NCBI GenBank assembly: GCA_035549175.1
Contig: DASZRL010000038.1
Span: 1 to 56,756 of the forward strand
Length of the DNA stretch: 56,756 nucleotides
Origin: DASTSN01 sp035549175
GTDB lineage: Bacteria > Bacteroidota > Bacteroidia > Chitinophagales > Chitinophagaceae
Direction of reading: 5' to 3'
Shown here: piece after piece, positions 1-7,098 of the stretch
Position numbering within the stretch: position 1 is the first letter of the stretch
Layout of the letters: each line of letters begins with the position of its first letter
Made by a program: the position numbers and the translations under genes
The notes under the pieces: generated by a model
Databases searched by the model: none
What the model was told of the DNA's origin: nothing
What the model saw: the letters and a program-made list of their open reading frames with translations, nothing else

Positions 1-60
1 CTCTTAAATGATAATGAAATCCAAGTCATAGAAAAAGCCATTCGCCTATTTGACAATTAA
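1..60 (+). CDS. C-terminal tail of an upstream gene (partial)
   Basis: Frame 1 is open from the first base and ends at TAA 58-60, giving 19 residues ending in IRLFDN. The 5' part lies outside the window. The AT-rich composition matches the two genes that follow and differs from the rest of the window. The next gene starts 24 bases later, so the three probably form one operon. Nuclease-helicase proteins like the third gene often sit beside DNA methyltransferases, so this could be the end of one, but 19 residues cannot show that. Confidence 0.5.
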   Translation, partial: LLNDNEIQVIEKAIRLFDN

Positions 61-83
61 AAACAACATTAACACTTCAAAAC

Positions 84-524
84 ATGACAAGACAACAATT
101 TTTCGAAATTGCGGGCTATTTCGCCAATCCAATTAGAAATACTCGAATTGAAATTGAAGCACGGCAAAACACTATTAATGCCTATAATTCGACTTATCAA
201 GCATTAACTGGAACACCTATACCCATAGGTAATGATTCAGTTTATGTTTTGCCAAACAATGCTGATAAATGGGGCAGAGAGATGAGACTTTATTTTACTG
301 TTACAAATGCGGCAACTATTCCAACCTTAGTAAACCAATGGATGACTGTTGGAGGCAGACCAGGTTATGATTTATGGGATCAACGGCTGAACAGCAAGGA
401 TATTATTGATGAGCTGTTTGAGATCGGTTTTACATTGGGTCATCCGCAAAACCTTGCAAATATACAAGCTCTTATTCCTCCCGGAGATTTGGCCGATTTC
501 AATAACGGTTATAATGCGGCTTAA
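84..524 (+). CDS. Hypothetical 146-residue protein in a restriction-like operon
   Basis: I do not recognise this protein. The ATG at 84 follows an AT-rich, adenine-rich leader typical of Bacteroidota starts. The product has no signal peptide and no membrane segment, so it is probably cytoplasmic. It is of mixed composition, with an N-terminal stretch rich in charged and asparagine residues and a C-terminal half that looks helical (DIIDELFEIGFTLG). It lies between the tail of an unknown gene and the GIY-YIG/helicase gene, with gaps of 23 and 31 bases, in the same AT-rich block. The arrangement suggests an accessory subunit of that system, such as a specificity, immunity or regulatory protein. 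This rests on position only. Confidence 0.7.
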   Translation: MTRQQFFEIAGYFANPIRNTRIEIEARQNTINAYNSTYQALTGTPIPIGNDSVYVLPNNADKWGREMRLYFTVTNAATIPTLVNQWMTVGGRPGYDLWDQRLNSKDIIDELFEIGFTLGHPQNLANIQALIPPGDLADFNNGYNAA

Positions 525-555
525 ATAAATCATTGCATTGTAGCGGACACATTTT

Positions 556-3063
556 ATGAAAAGGAAATTTTTTCCACCACGACCATTCACTAATCCAACC
601 ATATATGCTTATGAGTTGGTTGGCGTATCCACACATACAGGGCTACTTAAAATTGGCTTTACAGACCGTGATGCTCAAAAACGAATTAAAGAACAGTTGG
701 GCACTGCTGCAATCAAATATAAAATTGTATTTGAAGAATCTGCAATGAAACGTGATGGTAGTTCCTTTACTGACTACGATGTTCACAGGCAATTAAGAAA
801 AAATAAATTCGCAAATCCCGAAGGTGAATGGTTTAAATGTTCGCTGAATGATTTGCGTAAAGCAATTTGGGAAATAAAAGCAGGCGAACAAACCGAAGAA
901 AACCGTGTATTGAGTTTTGACATGAGACCCGAACAGGAGGAAGCCGTGAACAAAACCATAGCCTATTTCAAAAGTTATAAGAAAGAAAACCCAAAGCTAA
1001 CGCCCCATTTTTTATGGAATGCAAAAATGCGTTTCGGTAAAACCTTTGCCAGTTATCAGTTGGCAAAGAAACTTGGCTGGAAAAAAATCTTAGTATTAAC
1101 ATTTAAACCTGCTGTGCAAAGTGCATGGGAGGAAGATTTAAAAACTCATGTTGAGTTTAAAGGATGGCAATTCATTTCAAGAAACGGATTGAGTTTTGAG
1201 GATGCAGACCCTAAAAAACCCATTGTTTGTTTTGGTTCTTTTCAAGATTATTTGGGAAAGAACACCAGCACCGGAGGAATAAAAACTAAAAATGAATGGG
1301 TTCATGCTACTAACTGGGATTGTGTGATTTTTGACGAATATCATTACGGTGCATGGCGTGAAAATGCAAAAGAACTATTTGAAGCAGAAGGCAAAAAGGA
1401 ATTAGAATTTGGCGAAGGAGAGGGCATTGAATATTTTGATGAAGAAACCATGCCTATTACTACCAATCATTATTTGTACCTATCAGGTACGCCTTTCAGG
1501 GCCATAGCATCTGGGGAATTTATTGAAGAACAAATTTTCAACTGGACATATTCAGACGAACAGAGAGCCAAAGAGAATTGGAAAGGAGCGAATAATCCTT
1601 ATGCAGCTTTGCCAAGAATGGTGATGCTCACTTATCAATTGCCCGATTCTATTCGGCAAATAGCCATGCAAGGCGAGTTTGACGGATTTGATTTGAATAT
1701 TTTCTTTTCAGCCGAAGGTGAAGGACGCAATGTCAGATTCAAATACGAGGATGAAGTTCAAAAATGGCTTGACCTTATTCGTGGTGATTTCAGAGAAACA
1801 ACTGTTGACAATTTAAAGATGGGTGCAAAGAAACCACCGTTACCATTTTCTCATGCTCCATTACTGAAAGTTTTGAATCATACGTTTTGGTTTTTGCCAA
1901 CCGTGGCATCCTGCCATGCAATGGCTAACTTACTAAAGCAACGACAAAACAAATTCTATCAAGACTATACAGTTGTCGTAGCAGCAGGCACACAGGCAGG
2001 AATCGGCGTAGAAGCTTTGCCACCTGTATTGGATGCAATGACCGATAATCCTTTGGAGTCAAAAACTATTACTCTTTCCTGCGGAAAACTGACCACGGGT
2101 GTTTCCGTAAAACCATGGACAGGAATTTTTATGCTGAGAAATTCTTCCAGTCCTGAAACTTATTTTCAAGCAGCTTTCCGTGTACAAACTCCTTGGGTAA
2201 TTAGAAATCCTGACAGCAAATCTCCTAACAAAGAAGAAATACTAAAAGAAGAATGTTACGTTTTTGACTTTGCACCTGACCGGGCATTGCGACAAATTGC
2301 GGATTACAGTTGTCGGTTGAATGTTAATGAAACCAATCCTGAAGCAAAGGTTGCCGAGTTTATAAACTTTCTGCCGGTATTAGCTTATGACGGCAGTTCC
2401 ATGAAACAAGTGGATGCCGCAGGCATTTTGGATATGGCAATGAGTGGCACTACTGCAACACTGTTGGCAAGACGTTGGGAAAGTGCATTGCTGGTAAATG
2501 TGGACAATAATACTTTAGCCCGTTTAATGGCAAACGAAGAAGCCATGAAAGCGTTAATGAGCATTGAAGGTTTCAGAAATCTGAATCAAGACATTGAAAC
2601 CATCATCAATAAATCAGAAGCCGTTAAAAAAGCCAAGAAGGAGGCCAACGACAAACAATTATCAGACAAGGAAAAGAAAGAACTTTCAGACGCTGAAAAA
2701 GAATACCAAAGCAAACGAAAACAAATACAAGAAAAGTTAATCAAGTTCGCCACCCGTATTCCAGTATTCATGTACCTAACTGACTATAGAGAGAGAAGTT
2801 TGAAAGATGTAATAACAAAATTAGAACCCGGACTTTTCAAAAAGGTAACGGGTTTGACAGTTAAAGATTTTGAATTATTAGTGAGTCTTGGCGTTTTCAA
2901 CTCTGCATTAATGAATGACGCTGTTTATAAATTCAAACGCTATGAAGATGCCAGTTTGGAATACGTTGGACTCAATAAACATGCAGACGAAGACAAAATT
3001 GGTGGTTATGATACAGTAATTAGCAAAAAAGAATATCAGGAAAGTTTTGTAAATGAAGACTGA
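556..3063 (+). CDS. GIY-YIG-type nuclease fused to SF2 helicase (restriction/defence)
   Basis: A single 835-residue protein. Residues about 14-105 resemble the T5orf172/MUG113 branch of GIY-YIG nucleases: an IYAYEL start, LKIGFTDRDAQKR, H77 and a closing GEWF at 90-93. A superfamily 2 helicase follows, with Walker A MRFGKT at 158-163, a DEAD-like box DEYH at 260-263, SGTPF at 310-314, a motif V-like TTGVSVKPW near 514-522 and a motif VI-like QAAFRVQ near 538-544. Residues about 680-730 are rich in Lys and Glu and probably form a coiled coil. Such proteins are expected to translocate along and cut foreign DNA. Substrate recognition is unknown, and a partner methylase, if any, would lie upstream of the window. 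The strong AT bias compared with downstream genes suggests transfer. Confidence 0.85.
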   Translation: MKRKFFPPRPFTNPTIYAYELVGVSTHTGLLKIGFTDRDAQKRIKEQLGTAAIKYKIVFEESAMKRDGSSFTDYDVHRQLRKNKFANPEGEWFKCSLNDLRKAIWEIKAGEQTEENRVLSFDMRPEQEEAVNKTIAYFKSYKKENPKLTPHFLWNAKMRFGKTFASYQLAKKLGWKKILVLTFKPAVQSAWEEDLKTHVEFKGWQFISRNGLSFEDADPKKPIVCFGSFQDYLGKNTSTGGIKTKNEWVHATNWDCVIFDEYHYGAWRENAKELFEAEGKKELEFGEGEGIEYFDEETMPITTNHYLYLSGTPFRAIASGEFIEEQIFNWTYSDEQRAKENWKGANNPYAALPRMVMLTYQLPDSIRQIAMQGEFDGFDLNIFFSAEGEGRNVRFKYEDEVQKWLDLIRGDFRETTVDNLKMGAKKPPLPFSHAPLLKVLNHTFWFLPTVASCHAMANLLKQRQNKFYQDYTVVVAAGTQAGIGVEALPPVLDAMTDNPLESKTITLSCGKLTTGVSVKPWTGIFMLRNSSSPETYFQAAFRVQTPWVIRNPDSKSPNKEEILKEECYVFDFAPDRALRQIADYSCRLNVNETNPEAKVAEFINFLPVLAYDGSSMKQVDAAGILDMAMSGTTATLLARRWESALLVNVDNNTLARLMANEEAMKALMSIEGFRNLNQDIETIINKSEAVKKAKKEANDKQLSDKEKKELSDAEKEYQSKRKQIQEKLIKFATRIPVFMYLTDYRERSLKDVITKLEPGLFKKVTGLTVKDFELLVSLGVFNSALMNDAVYKFKRYEDASLEYVGLNKHADEDKIGGYDTVISKKEYQESFVNED

Positions 3064-3144
3064 CATCATTTGAAATCAGGCACCTTGTTATCTAATTTTT
3101 AAAATATTTTTCAACTTTCCCCTAAACTGTACCCTAAAATTAAA

Positions 3145-3177
3145 AAACCATTGTAAAGTTTTTATTTACAATGGTTT
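3145..3177 (-). terminator. Terminator hairpin of tRNA-Leu(GAG)
   Basis: A perfect 13-bp inverted repeat (3145-3157 with 3165-3177) with a 7-base loop. On the minus strand it is followed by a run of U at 3147-3142. It begins 12 bases past the 3' end of tRNA-Leu, so it fits the tRNA transcript. It also lies at the AT-rich/GC-rich boundary, between the defence cassette and the core genome. Confidence 0.75.
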
Positions 3178-3189
3178 ATAAAACAAGTG

Positions 3190-3273
3190 TGCCCGGGACT
3201 GGATTCGAACCAGCACGCCCTTTCGGGCACCACCACCTCAAAGTGGCTTGTCTACCAGTTTCAACACCCGGGC
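3190..3273 (-). tRNA. tRNA-Leu (anticodon GAG)
   Basis: Read on the minus strand, the 7-bp acceptor stem GCCCGGG/CCCGGGC is perfect. The D arm carries TGGTAGAC, the anticodon loop is TTGAGGT (anticodon GAG, 5-bp stem), a long variable arm is present as in class II tRNAs, and the T loop is GTTCGAATC. The discriminator base is A and no CCA is encoded. The length is 84 nucleotides. The 3' end points toward the AT-rich cassette, the orientation usual for islands inserted at tRNA 3' ends. Confidence 0.95.
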
Positions 3274-3340
3274 CTCTATGAAAAAGCAGTTAGTCTTTCC
3301 GGTCAGTGCCTCTGCCCTGCCGTGCCGTTTTGGGCGGCGG

Positions 3341-3348
3341 CAAATGTA
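3341..3348 (-). promoter_or_regulatory. Putative -7 box for tRNA-Leu(GAG)
   Basis: The minus strand reads TACATTTG, matching the Bacteroidota TAnnTTTG element. It lies about 67 bases before the tRNA 5' end, between the kinase stop codon and the tRNA. No clear -33 TTTG was seen. Confidence 0.5.
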
Positions 3349-3352
3349 AGAA

Positions 3353-4504
3353 TTATTTCCGTAATACAATTCGAAATGTGGTACCCTTACCGGGTTCGGA
3401 TTGCCGGACAAACAGCTCTCCTCTATGGTATTGTTCAATGATGCGCTTGGACAGGCTGAGCCCCAGTCCCCAGCCCCGCTTGCGCGTAGTAAATCCGGGT
3501 TTGAAAACCTTACTGAGATGCTGCTTGCTGATCCCCTTACCGGTATCCGTAACGTCGATATGGATCCACTCACCCGCCGGCTGGATATCGATGCGGATCG
3601 CCCCGCTTCCTTCCATGGCATCCAGGGCATTTTTGAGCAGGTTTTCGATGACCCAGTCGAACAGCGGACCACTGATCCGGGCAGGAACTTCCGCCAGCCC
3701 GTGAGCGTCCACGGAGAACTGGACCCTGCCGGAAGCCCGTTTACGGATATAGTCTACCATCTGGTTGACCTGCCGGACCAGGTCCCGGGTCTCCAGCCGG
3801 GGGATGCTGCCGATCTTGCCGAAGCGGTCTGATACCAGGCGAAGCCGGCTGACATCCTTGGCCAGTTCCTGTAAGATGTCCTCATTGCCGGGCCGCTCGC
3901 GCAGCACTTCCACCCATCCTTCCAGGGAGGAAACCGGTGTGCCGAGCTGGTGCGCTGTCTCTTTGGCCATGCCTGCCCAGACCTGGTTCTGCACCGACTT
4001 GTAACTGCTGCGCAGGGCCAGGATCGCGGTGGCGATAAATAGCCCGACAATGACCAGCTGAACGAGAGGATAATAGCGGACTTCCTTCAGCAGGAGGGAT
4101 TCCCCGTAATAATAGCGGTTTTTTTCCAGGGAATCGGTCGGGTTGGTCCATTCAATAGGCCGGTTAAGCGACCGGAATTCCCGGAGCTTTCTTTTGAGGT
4201 AACCGGGATCCCTGGCCACCGCCGCCGAGTCCAGGTTCTTATGTTCCAGAATGCTGTCCTTCTCATTGGTCTCAATGATGGGAATAGTCGTGTTCTGCAC
4301 CACGATCATGGAGGCCAGCCGGGTGTCCGCATCCGGCGGCGAATTGATCAGGAACCGGCCTGCCTCGGCCCATTCCTCCACTTTCTGCCGTTCCTCCACG
4401 GCAATCTTGTTGGCGAGGTATTTAGAATAAAAGATGGTCCCGCTCACGATCAGGATCGCCACCAGGGTCAGCAAGAACCGCCCGCTGAGGAATTGCTGAA
4501 ACAT
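3353..4504 (-). CDS. Membrane sensor histidine kinase
   Basis: A 383-residue two-component sensor. A transmembrane helix lies near residues 9-28 and a second near 146-165, enclosing a roughly 115-residue extracytoplasmic sensor region without a recognised fold. The phospho-acceptor helix has H185 in ETAHQLGTPVSS, a variant H box with GTP in place of the usual RTP/KTP. The ATPase domain follows with N box ENLLKNALDA (287-296), G1 DTGKG (320-324) and G2 GWGLGLS (344-350). No response regulator lies in the window, so the partner is elsewhere and the signal is unknown. The gene is divergent from the glycosyltransferase, with 62 bases between them. Confidence 0.9.
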   Translation of the reverse strand: MFQQFLSGRFLLTLVAILIVSGTIFYSKYLANKIAVEERQKVEEWAEAGRFLINSPPDADTRLASMIVVQNTTIPIIETNEKDSILEHKNLDSAAVARDPGYLKRKLREFRSLNRPIEWTNPTDSLEKNRYYYGESLLLKEVRYYPLVQLVIVGLFIATAILALRSSYKSVQNQVWAGMAKETAHQLGTPVSSLEGWVEVLRERPGNEDILQELAKDVSRLRLVSDRFGKIGSIPRLETRDLVRQVNQMVDYIRKRASGRVQFSVDAHGLAEVPARISGPLFDWVIENLLKNALDAMEGSGAIRIDIQPAGEWIHIDVTDTGKGISKQHLSKVFKPGFTTRKRGWGLGLSLSKRIIEQYHRGELFVRQSEPGKGTTFRIVLRK

Positions 4505-4538
4505 GTTTCGAATTTAATAAGGTTAGGCTGCCTTCCCG

Positions 4539-4546
4539 TATTTTTG
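4539..4546 (+). promoter_or_regulatory. Putative -7 box for the glycosyltransferase gene
   Basis: TATTTTTG matches TAnnTTTG and lies 20 bases before the TTG start at 4567. This gives a leader of about 15 bases. No convincing -33 element was seen. Confidence 0.5.
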
Positions 4547-4566
4547 AAAAAATAATTCGTTTCTCA

Positions 4567-5592
4567 TTGACCAACCCGCTTTCCCGTGTAGCCGTGGTAA
4601 TCCTGAACTGGAACGGACGCCATTACCTGCAGCAGTTCCTGCCGGCCGTCCTGGCGTCGGGGTTCCCCGGGCTTGAAATTGTTGTGGCGGACAACGGCTC
4701 GACTGATGATTCGGTAGCCTTTCTGACGGCCAGCTATCCGCAGGTCCGGATCATCCGGCTCCCGCAAAACCTCGGCTTCGCCCGAGGCTATAATGAGGCG
4801 CTGCGACAGGTCCCTGCCGATTACTATGTCATCCTGAATTCGGATGTGGAAGTGACCACCGGCTGGCTTCAGCCCATCATCGATCTGCTGGAAAAGGATC
4901 CGTCCATCGCCGCCTGCCAGCCCAAGATCCTTTCCTTTGCCCACCGGCACCTGTTCGAGTATGCCGGGGGTGCCGGCGGGTGGCTGGACGGGTATGGCTA
5001 TCCCTTTGCCCGAGGGCGTATTTTCGACGTGTGCGAGGAAGACCGGGGTCAGTACGACGGAACGGAACCGGTGTTCTGGGCCAGCGGTGCCGCCATGATC
5101 ATACGCGCTGCGGTTTTTCATGAACTGGGCGGGTTTGATGATTATTTTTTTGCCCACCAGGAAGAAATTGACCTCTGCTGGCGACTGCAGCTGGCCGGCT
5201 ATCAGGTCTATTGCTGCCCCCGGTCGGTGGTTTACCATGTAGGCGGCGGGACCCTTCCACGGGGCAATACCCTGAAGACATACCTCAATTTCCGCAATAA
5301 CCAGATCATGCTTTTCAAGAATCTGCCCTGGAAACACAAGTGGTGGAAGATTCCCTACCGGATCCTGCTGGACGCCGTTTCTGCCTGGAAGGGTCTGCTA
5401 TCCGGGGAGGGCGGGTATTTTCTGGCCATCCTCCGCGCCCATCTCGCCTTCGGAAAATGGCTATTGTTCTACCAGCGGAAGAGCCGTTTTCCCATACGCC
5501 GAAGCGGGCGCCTGCAGGGGCTGTACCGGGGGAACCTGGTCTGGCAGCATTTCATCTGCAGGAAGCGCTATTTCTCCGAAATTATTCGGTAG
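4567..5592 (+). CDS. Family 2 glycosyltransferase
   Basis: A 341-residue enzyme of the rhamnosyltransferase-like GT2 group, expected to transfer a sugar from a nucleotide donor to a cell-envelope glycan or lipid carrier at the inner membrane. The N-terminus has VAVVILNWNGR (8-18) and DNGSTDDS (42-49), which bind the nucleotide sugar. ILNSDVEV gives the metal-binding Asp region. EEIDLCWRLQLAGY matches the acceptor/catalytic segment of this group. The only in-frame start near the open frame is TTG at 4567, which fits the promoter box upstream. No other glycan genes flank it, so the acceptor cannot be inferred. Confidence 0.88.
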   Translation: MTNPLSRVAVVILNWNGRHYLQQFLPAVLASGFPGLEIVVADNGSTDDSVAFLTASYPQVRIIRLPQNLGFARGYNEALRQVPADYYVILNSDVEVTTGWLQPIIDLLEKDPSIAACQPKILSFAHRHLFEYAGGAGGWLDGYGYPFARGRIFDVCEEDRGQYDGTEPVFWASGAAMIIRAAVFHELGGFDDYFFAHQEEIDLCWRLQLAGYQVYCCPRSVVYHVGGGTLPRGNTLKTYLNFRNNQIMLFKNLPWKHKWWKIPYRILLDAVSAWKGLLSGEGGYFLAILRAHLAFGKWLLFYQRKSRFPIRRSGRLQGLYRGNLVWQHFICRKRYFSEIIR

Positions 5593-5620
5593 CCCCTTGC
5601 TATTTTTAGCAGCGAAGCCC

Positions 5621-5628
5621 TATTTTTG
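5621..5628 (+). promoter_or_regulatory. Promoter of the small membrane-protein gene
   Basis: TATTTTTG (-7 box) with a TTG at 5597-5599, 21 bases upstream, fits the Bacteroidota -33/-7 pattern. The ATG follows 17 bases after the box. Confidence 0.6.
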
Positions 5629-5645
5629 CAGCACAAATTCCTACT

Positions 5646-5870
5646 ATGGATAAGCATCAGGAATATCACCAGGAACTTCAAAAAGTACAGGACAAGGACT
5701 TCACTCACAGTTGGGTATCTTCCTCTGCCTTTCTGTTTTACCTGCAGGTTGCCTGCGTGGTGGCTTTCCTTTTCGGCGCCAGCTATATGCTCTATACCAA
5801 GCGTTTTGAAAAACAGGATGTACCCGTTCAAAGCAGTACGCTTTATACGCCGAAATACGAAAACAAATAA
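5646..5870 (+). CDS. Small single-pass membrane protein, unknown function
   Basis: A 74-residue protein starting MDKHQEYHQELQ. A charged N-terminal stretch of about 25 residues is followed by one hydrophobic helix (near 26-48) and a polar C-terminal tail. It has its own promoter box and lies between a glycosyltransferase and a tRNA gene. No family was recognised. The clear promoter, the membrane segment and the lack of overlap with any other gene make it likely to be real. Confidence 0.7.
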   Translation: MDKHQEYHQELQKVQDKDFTHSWVSSSAFLFYLQVACVVAFLFGASYMLYTKRFEKQDVPVQSSTLYTPKYENK

Positions 5871-5903
5871 GGCCTAAAATTTTTTTTGAAAGGGCTGAAT
5901 TGC

Positions 5904-5911
5904 TATTTTTG
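5904..5911 (+). promoter_or_regulatory. Putative promoter for tRNA-Gly
   Basis: TATTTTTG lies 21 bases before the tRNA 5' end, with a TTTG at 5885-5888 upstream. The 15-base spacing is shorter than the usual 19-21, so only the -7 box is well supported. Confidence 0.55.
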
Positions 5912-5932
5912 CAGCCCTTTAGTTCTTTTTAT

Positions 5933-6005
<73 letters not shown>

Positions 6006-6010
6006 CTAAA

Positions 6011-6042
6011 AATCCTCTCGCCCCCGGCAGAGGATTTTTTTT
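6011..6042 (+). terminator. Terminator after tRNA-Gly
   Basis: An 8-bp stem AATCCTCT/AGAGGATT (6011-6018 with 6029-6036) with a 10-base loop, then a run of T to 6042. Confidence 0.8.
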
Positions 6043-6093
6043 GGTATGTTCCGCCCCGATATCCCGGGTTCGGTCGGAACGGTACATCCTGCT

Positions 6094-6179
6094 GCCCTGG
6101 TGGTGGAACTGGTAGACACGCAGGACTTAAAATCCTGTGGCCAGCAATGGCCGTGCGGGTTCAACTCCCGCCCGGGGCA
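6094..6179 (+). tRNA. tRNA-Leu (anticodon TAA)
   Basis: An 86-nucleotide class II tRNA. The acceptor stem is GCCCTGG/CCGGGGC with one T-G pair, the D arm holds GGTAGAC, the anticodon loop is CTTAAAA (TAA), there is a long variable arm, the T loop is GTTCAACTC, and the discriminator base is A. CCA is not encoded. No separate promoter box was seen in the 51 bases after the tRNA-Gly terminator, so it may depend on read-through. Confidence 0.95.
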
Positions 6180-6199
6180 CTGATTATCAACAGATTATA

Positions 6200-6223
6200 A
6201 AGGTCGCGCCTGGCGACCTTTTT
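6200..6223 (+). terminator. Terminator after tRNA-Leu(TAA)
   Basis: An 8-bp stem AAGGTCGC/GCGACCTT (6200-6207 with 6213-6220) and a 5-base loop, ending in five T. The remaining 170 bases up to 6393 show nothing recognisable. Confidence 0.75.
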
Positions 6224-6393
6224 CGTTAAACGCTGGCAAATTCCGTCACAATCCGGAAACGCCGAAGGTAGGTATTCCCCCGCTTTACACGCAGTAACCA
6301 CCCGGTCCGCTTTCTCCCGGTTTGCTTTGGGGGTAATTCCGGGGATGGAAGATTTCCTGGGACCTGGCAGGCCGATGGCCTGGTTCCGGGATA

Positions 6394-7086
6394 TCAGGGA
6401 AGCTGCTTGAAGATGGCAGTGGCGACTCCCGCCGGGTCACCGTCATAATGATGTCCCCCCGGAAGGCGGATCTGGGAATAGTTTTTTATCGTCAGCTGCC
6501 CAAGCGGAAATTCATTTTCATTGTCCCCGAAGACCAGCAGGATGGGTTTACGGATCTTGTTGGTTTCAGCCGGCACACTATCCCCCGAACCGCCGGAAAA
6601 TCCGAGCAGCCCGCTGACGTGCACCTCAAAATCGGTTTTGGGAGAAGGGGACATCAGCACCAGGTGCACCAGGCGTTCCTGCAGGGCGGGCTCCATCCGG
6701 GTCACCACGAAGGGGGCCACATCCGCCCCGAAGGAATAGCCAATCAGGATAAAACGGGACCGTTTCCATTCCCCCAGGTAGCGGGAGGCCAGTCCATTGA
6801 TATCCCGGGCGGTCTGCTCGGCCGTTTTCTTTCGCCAGAAATAGTTCCGTGAGTTAAAGGCCACAATGGCGTAGCCGCGACTGTGCAGGGATTGCAGGAA
6901 CGCCGTGGAAAAATGATTCCATCCCCCATCCCCGCTCAGGTACACGAGCAGGGGCCGGGAGGTATCGCTTGCAGGGTACAGGACGGCAGGCAGGTCGGGG
7001 GTGCCCGGCTGGGCACGTACCACACTGCCCCACGCACTGACCAGCCCAAGCAGGAAGGTCAGCGAATATTTCAGGATTTGATTCAT
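6394..7086 (-). CDS. VirJ/AcvB-type alpha/beta hydrolase, likely lysyl-PG hydrolase
   Basis: A 230-residue exported protein. Residues 1-25 form a signal peptide ending in VRAQ. The VirJ-family hallmarks are SGDGGW at 51-56, the nucleophile elbow GYSFGAD with S118, D188 in VFGDNE, and H212/H213 in LPGGHHYDGD, so the catalytic triad looks intact. In Agrobacterium, the related AcvB hydrolyses lysyl-phosphatidylglycerol. Here the gene starts 12 bases after the mprF-like gene ends, so the same operon would encode both making and removing this lipid. The assignment is family knowledge plus context. The protein is a single-domain form, half the size of AcvB. Confidence 0.82.
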   Translation of the reverse strand: MNQILKYSLTFLLGLVSAWGSVVRAQPGTPDLPAVLYPASDTSRPLLVYLSGDGGWNHFSTAFLQSLHSRGYAIVAFNSRNYFWRKKTAEQTARDINGLASRYLGEWKRSRFILIGYSFGADVAPFVVTRMEPALQERLVHLVLMSPSPKTDFEVHVSGLLGFSGGSGDSVPAETNKIRKPILLVFGDNENEFPLGQLTIKNYSQIRLPGGHHYDGDPAGVATAIFKQLP

Positions 7087-7098
7087 CAGGTTGGGAAA

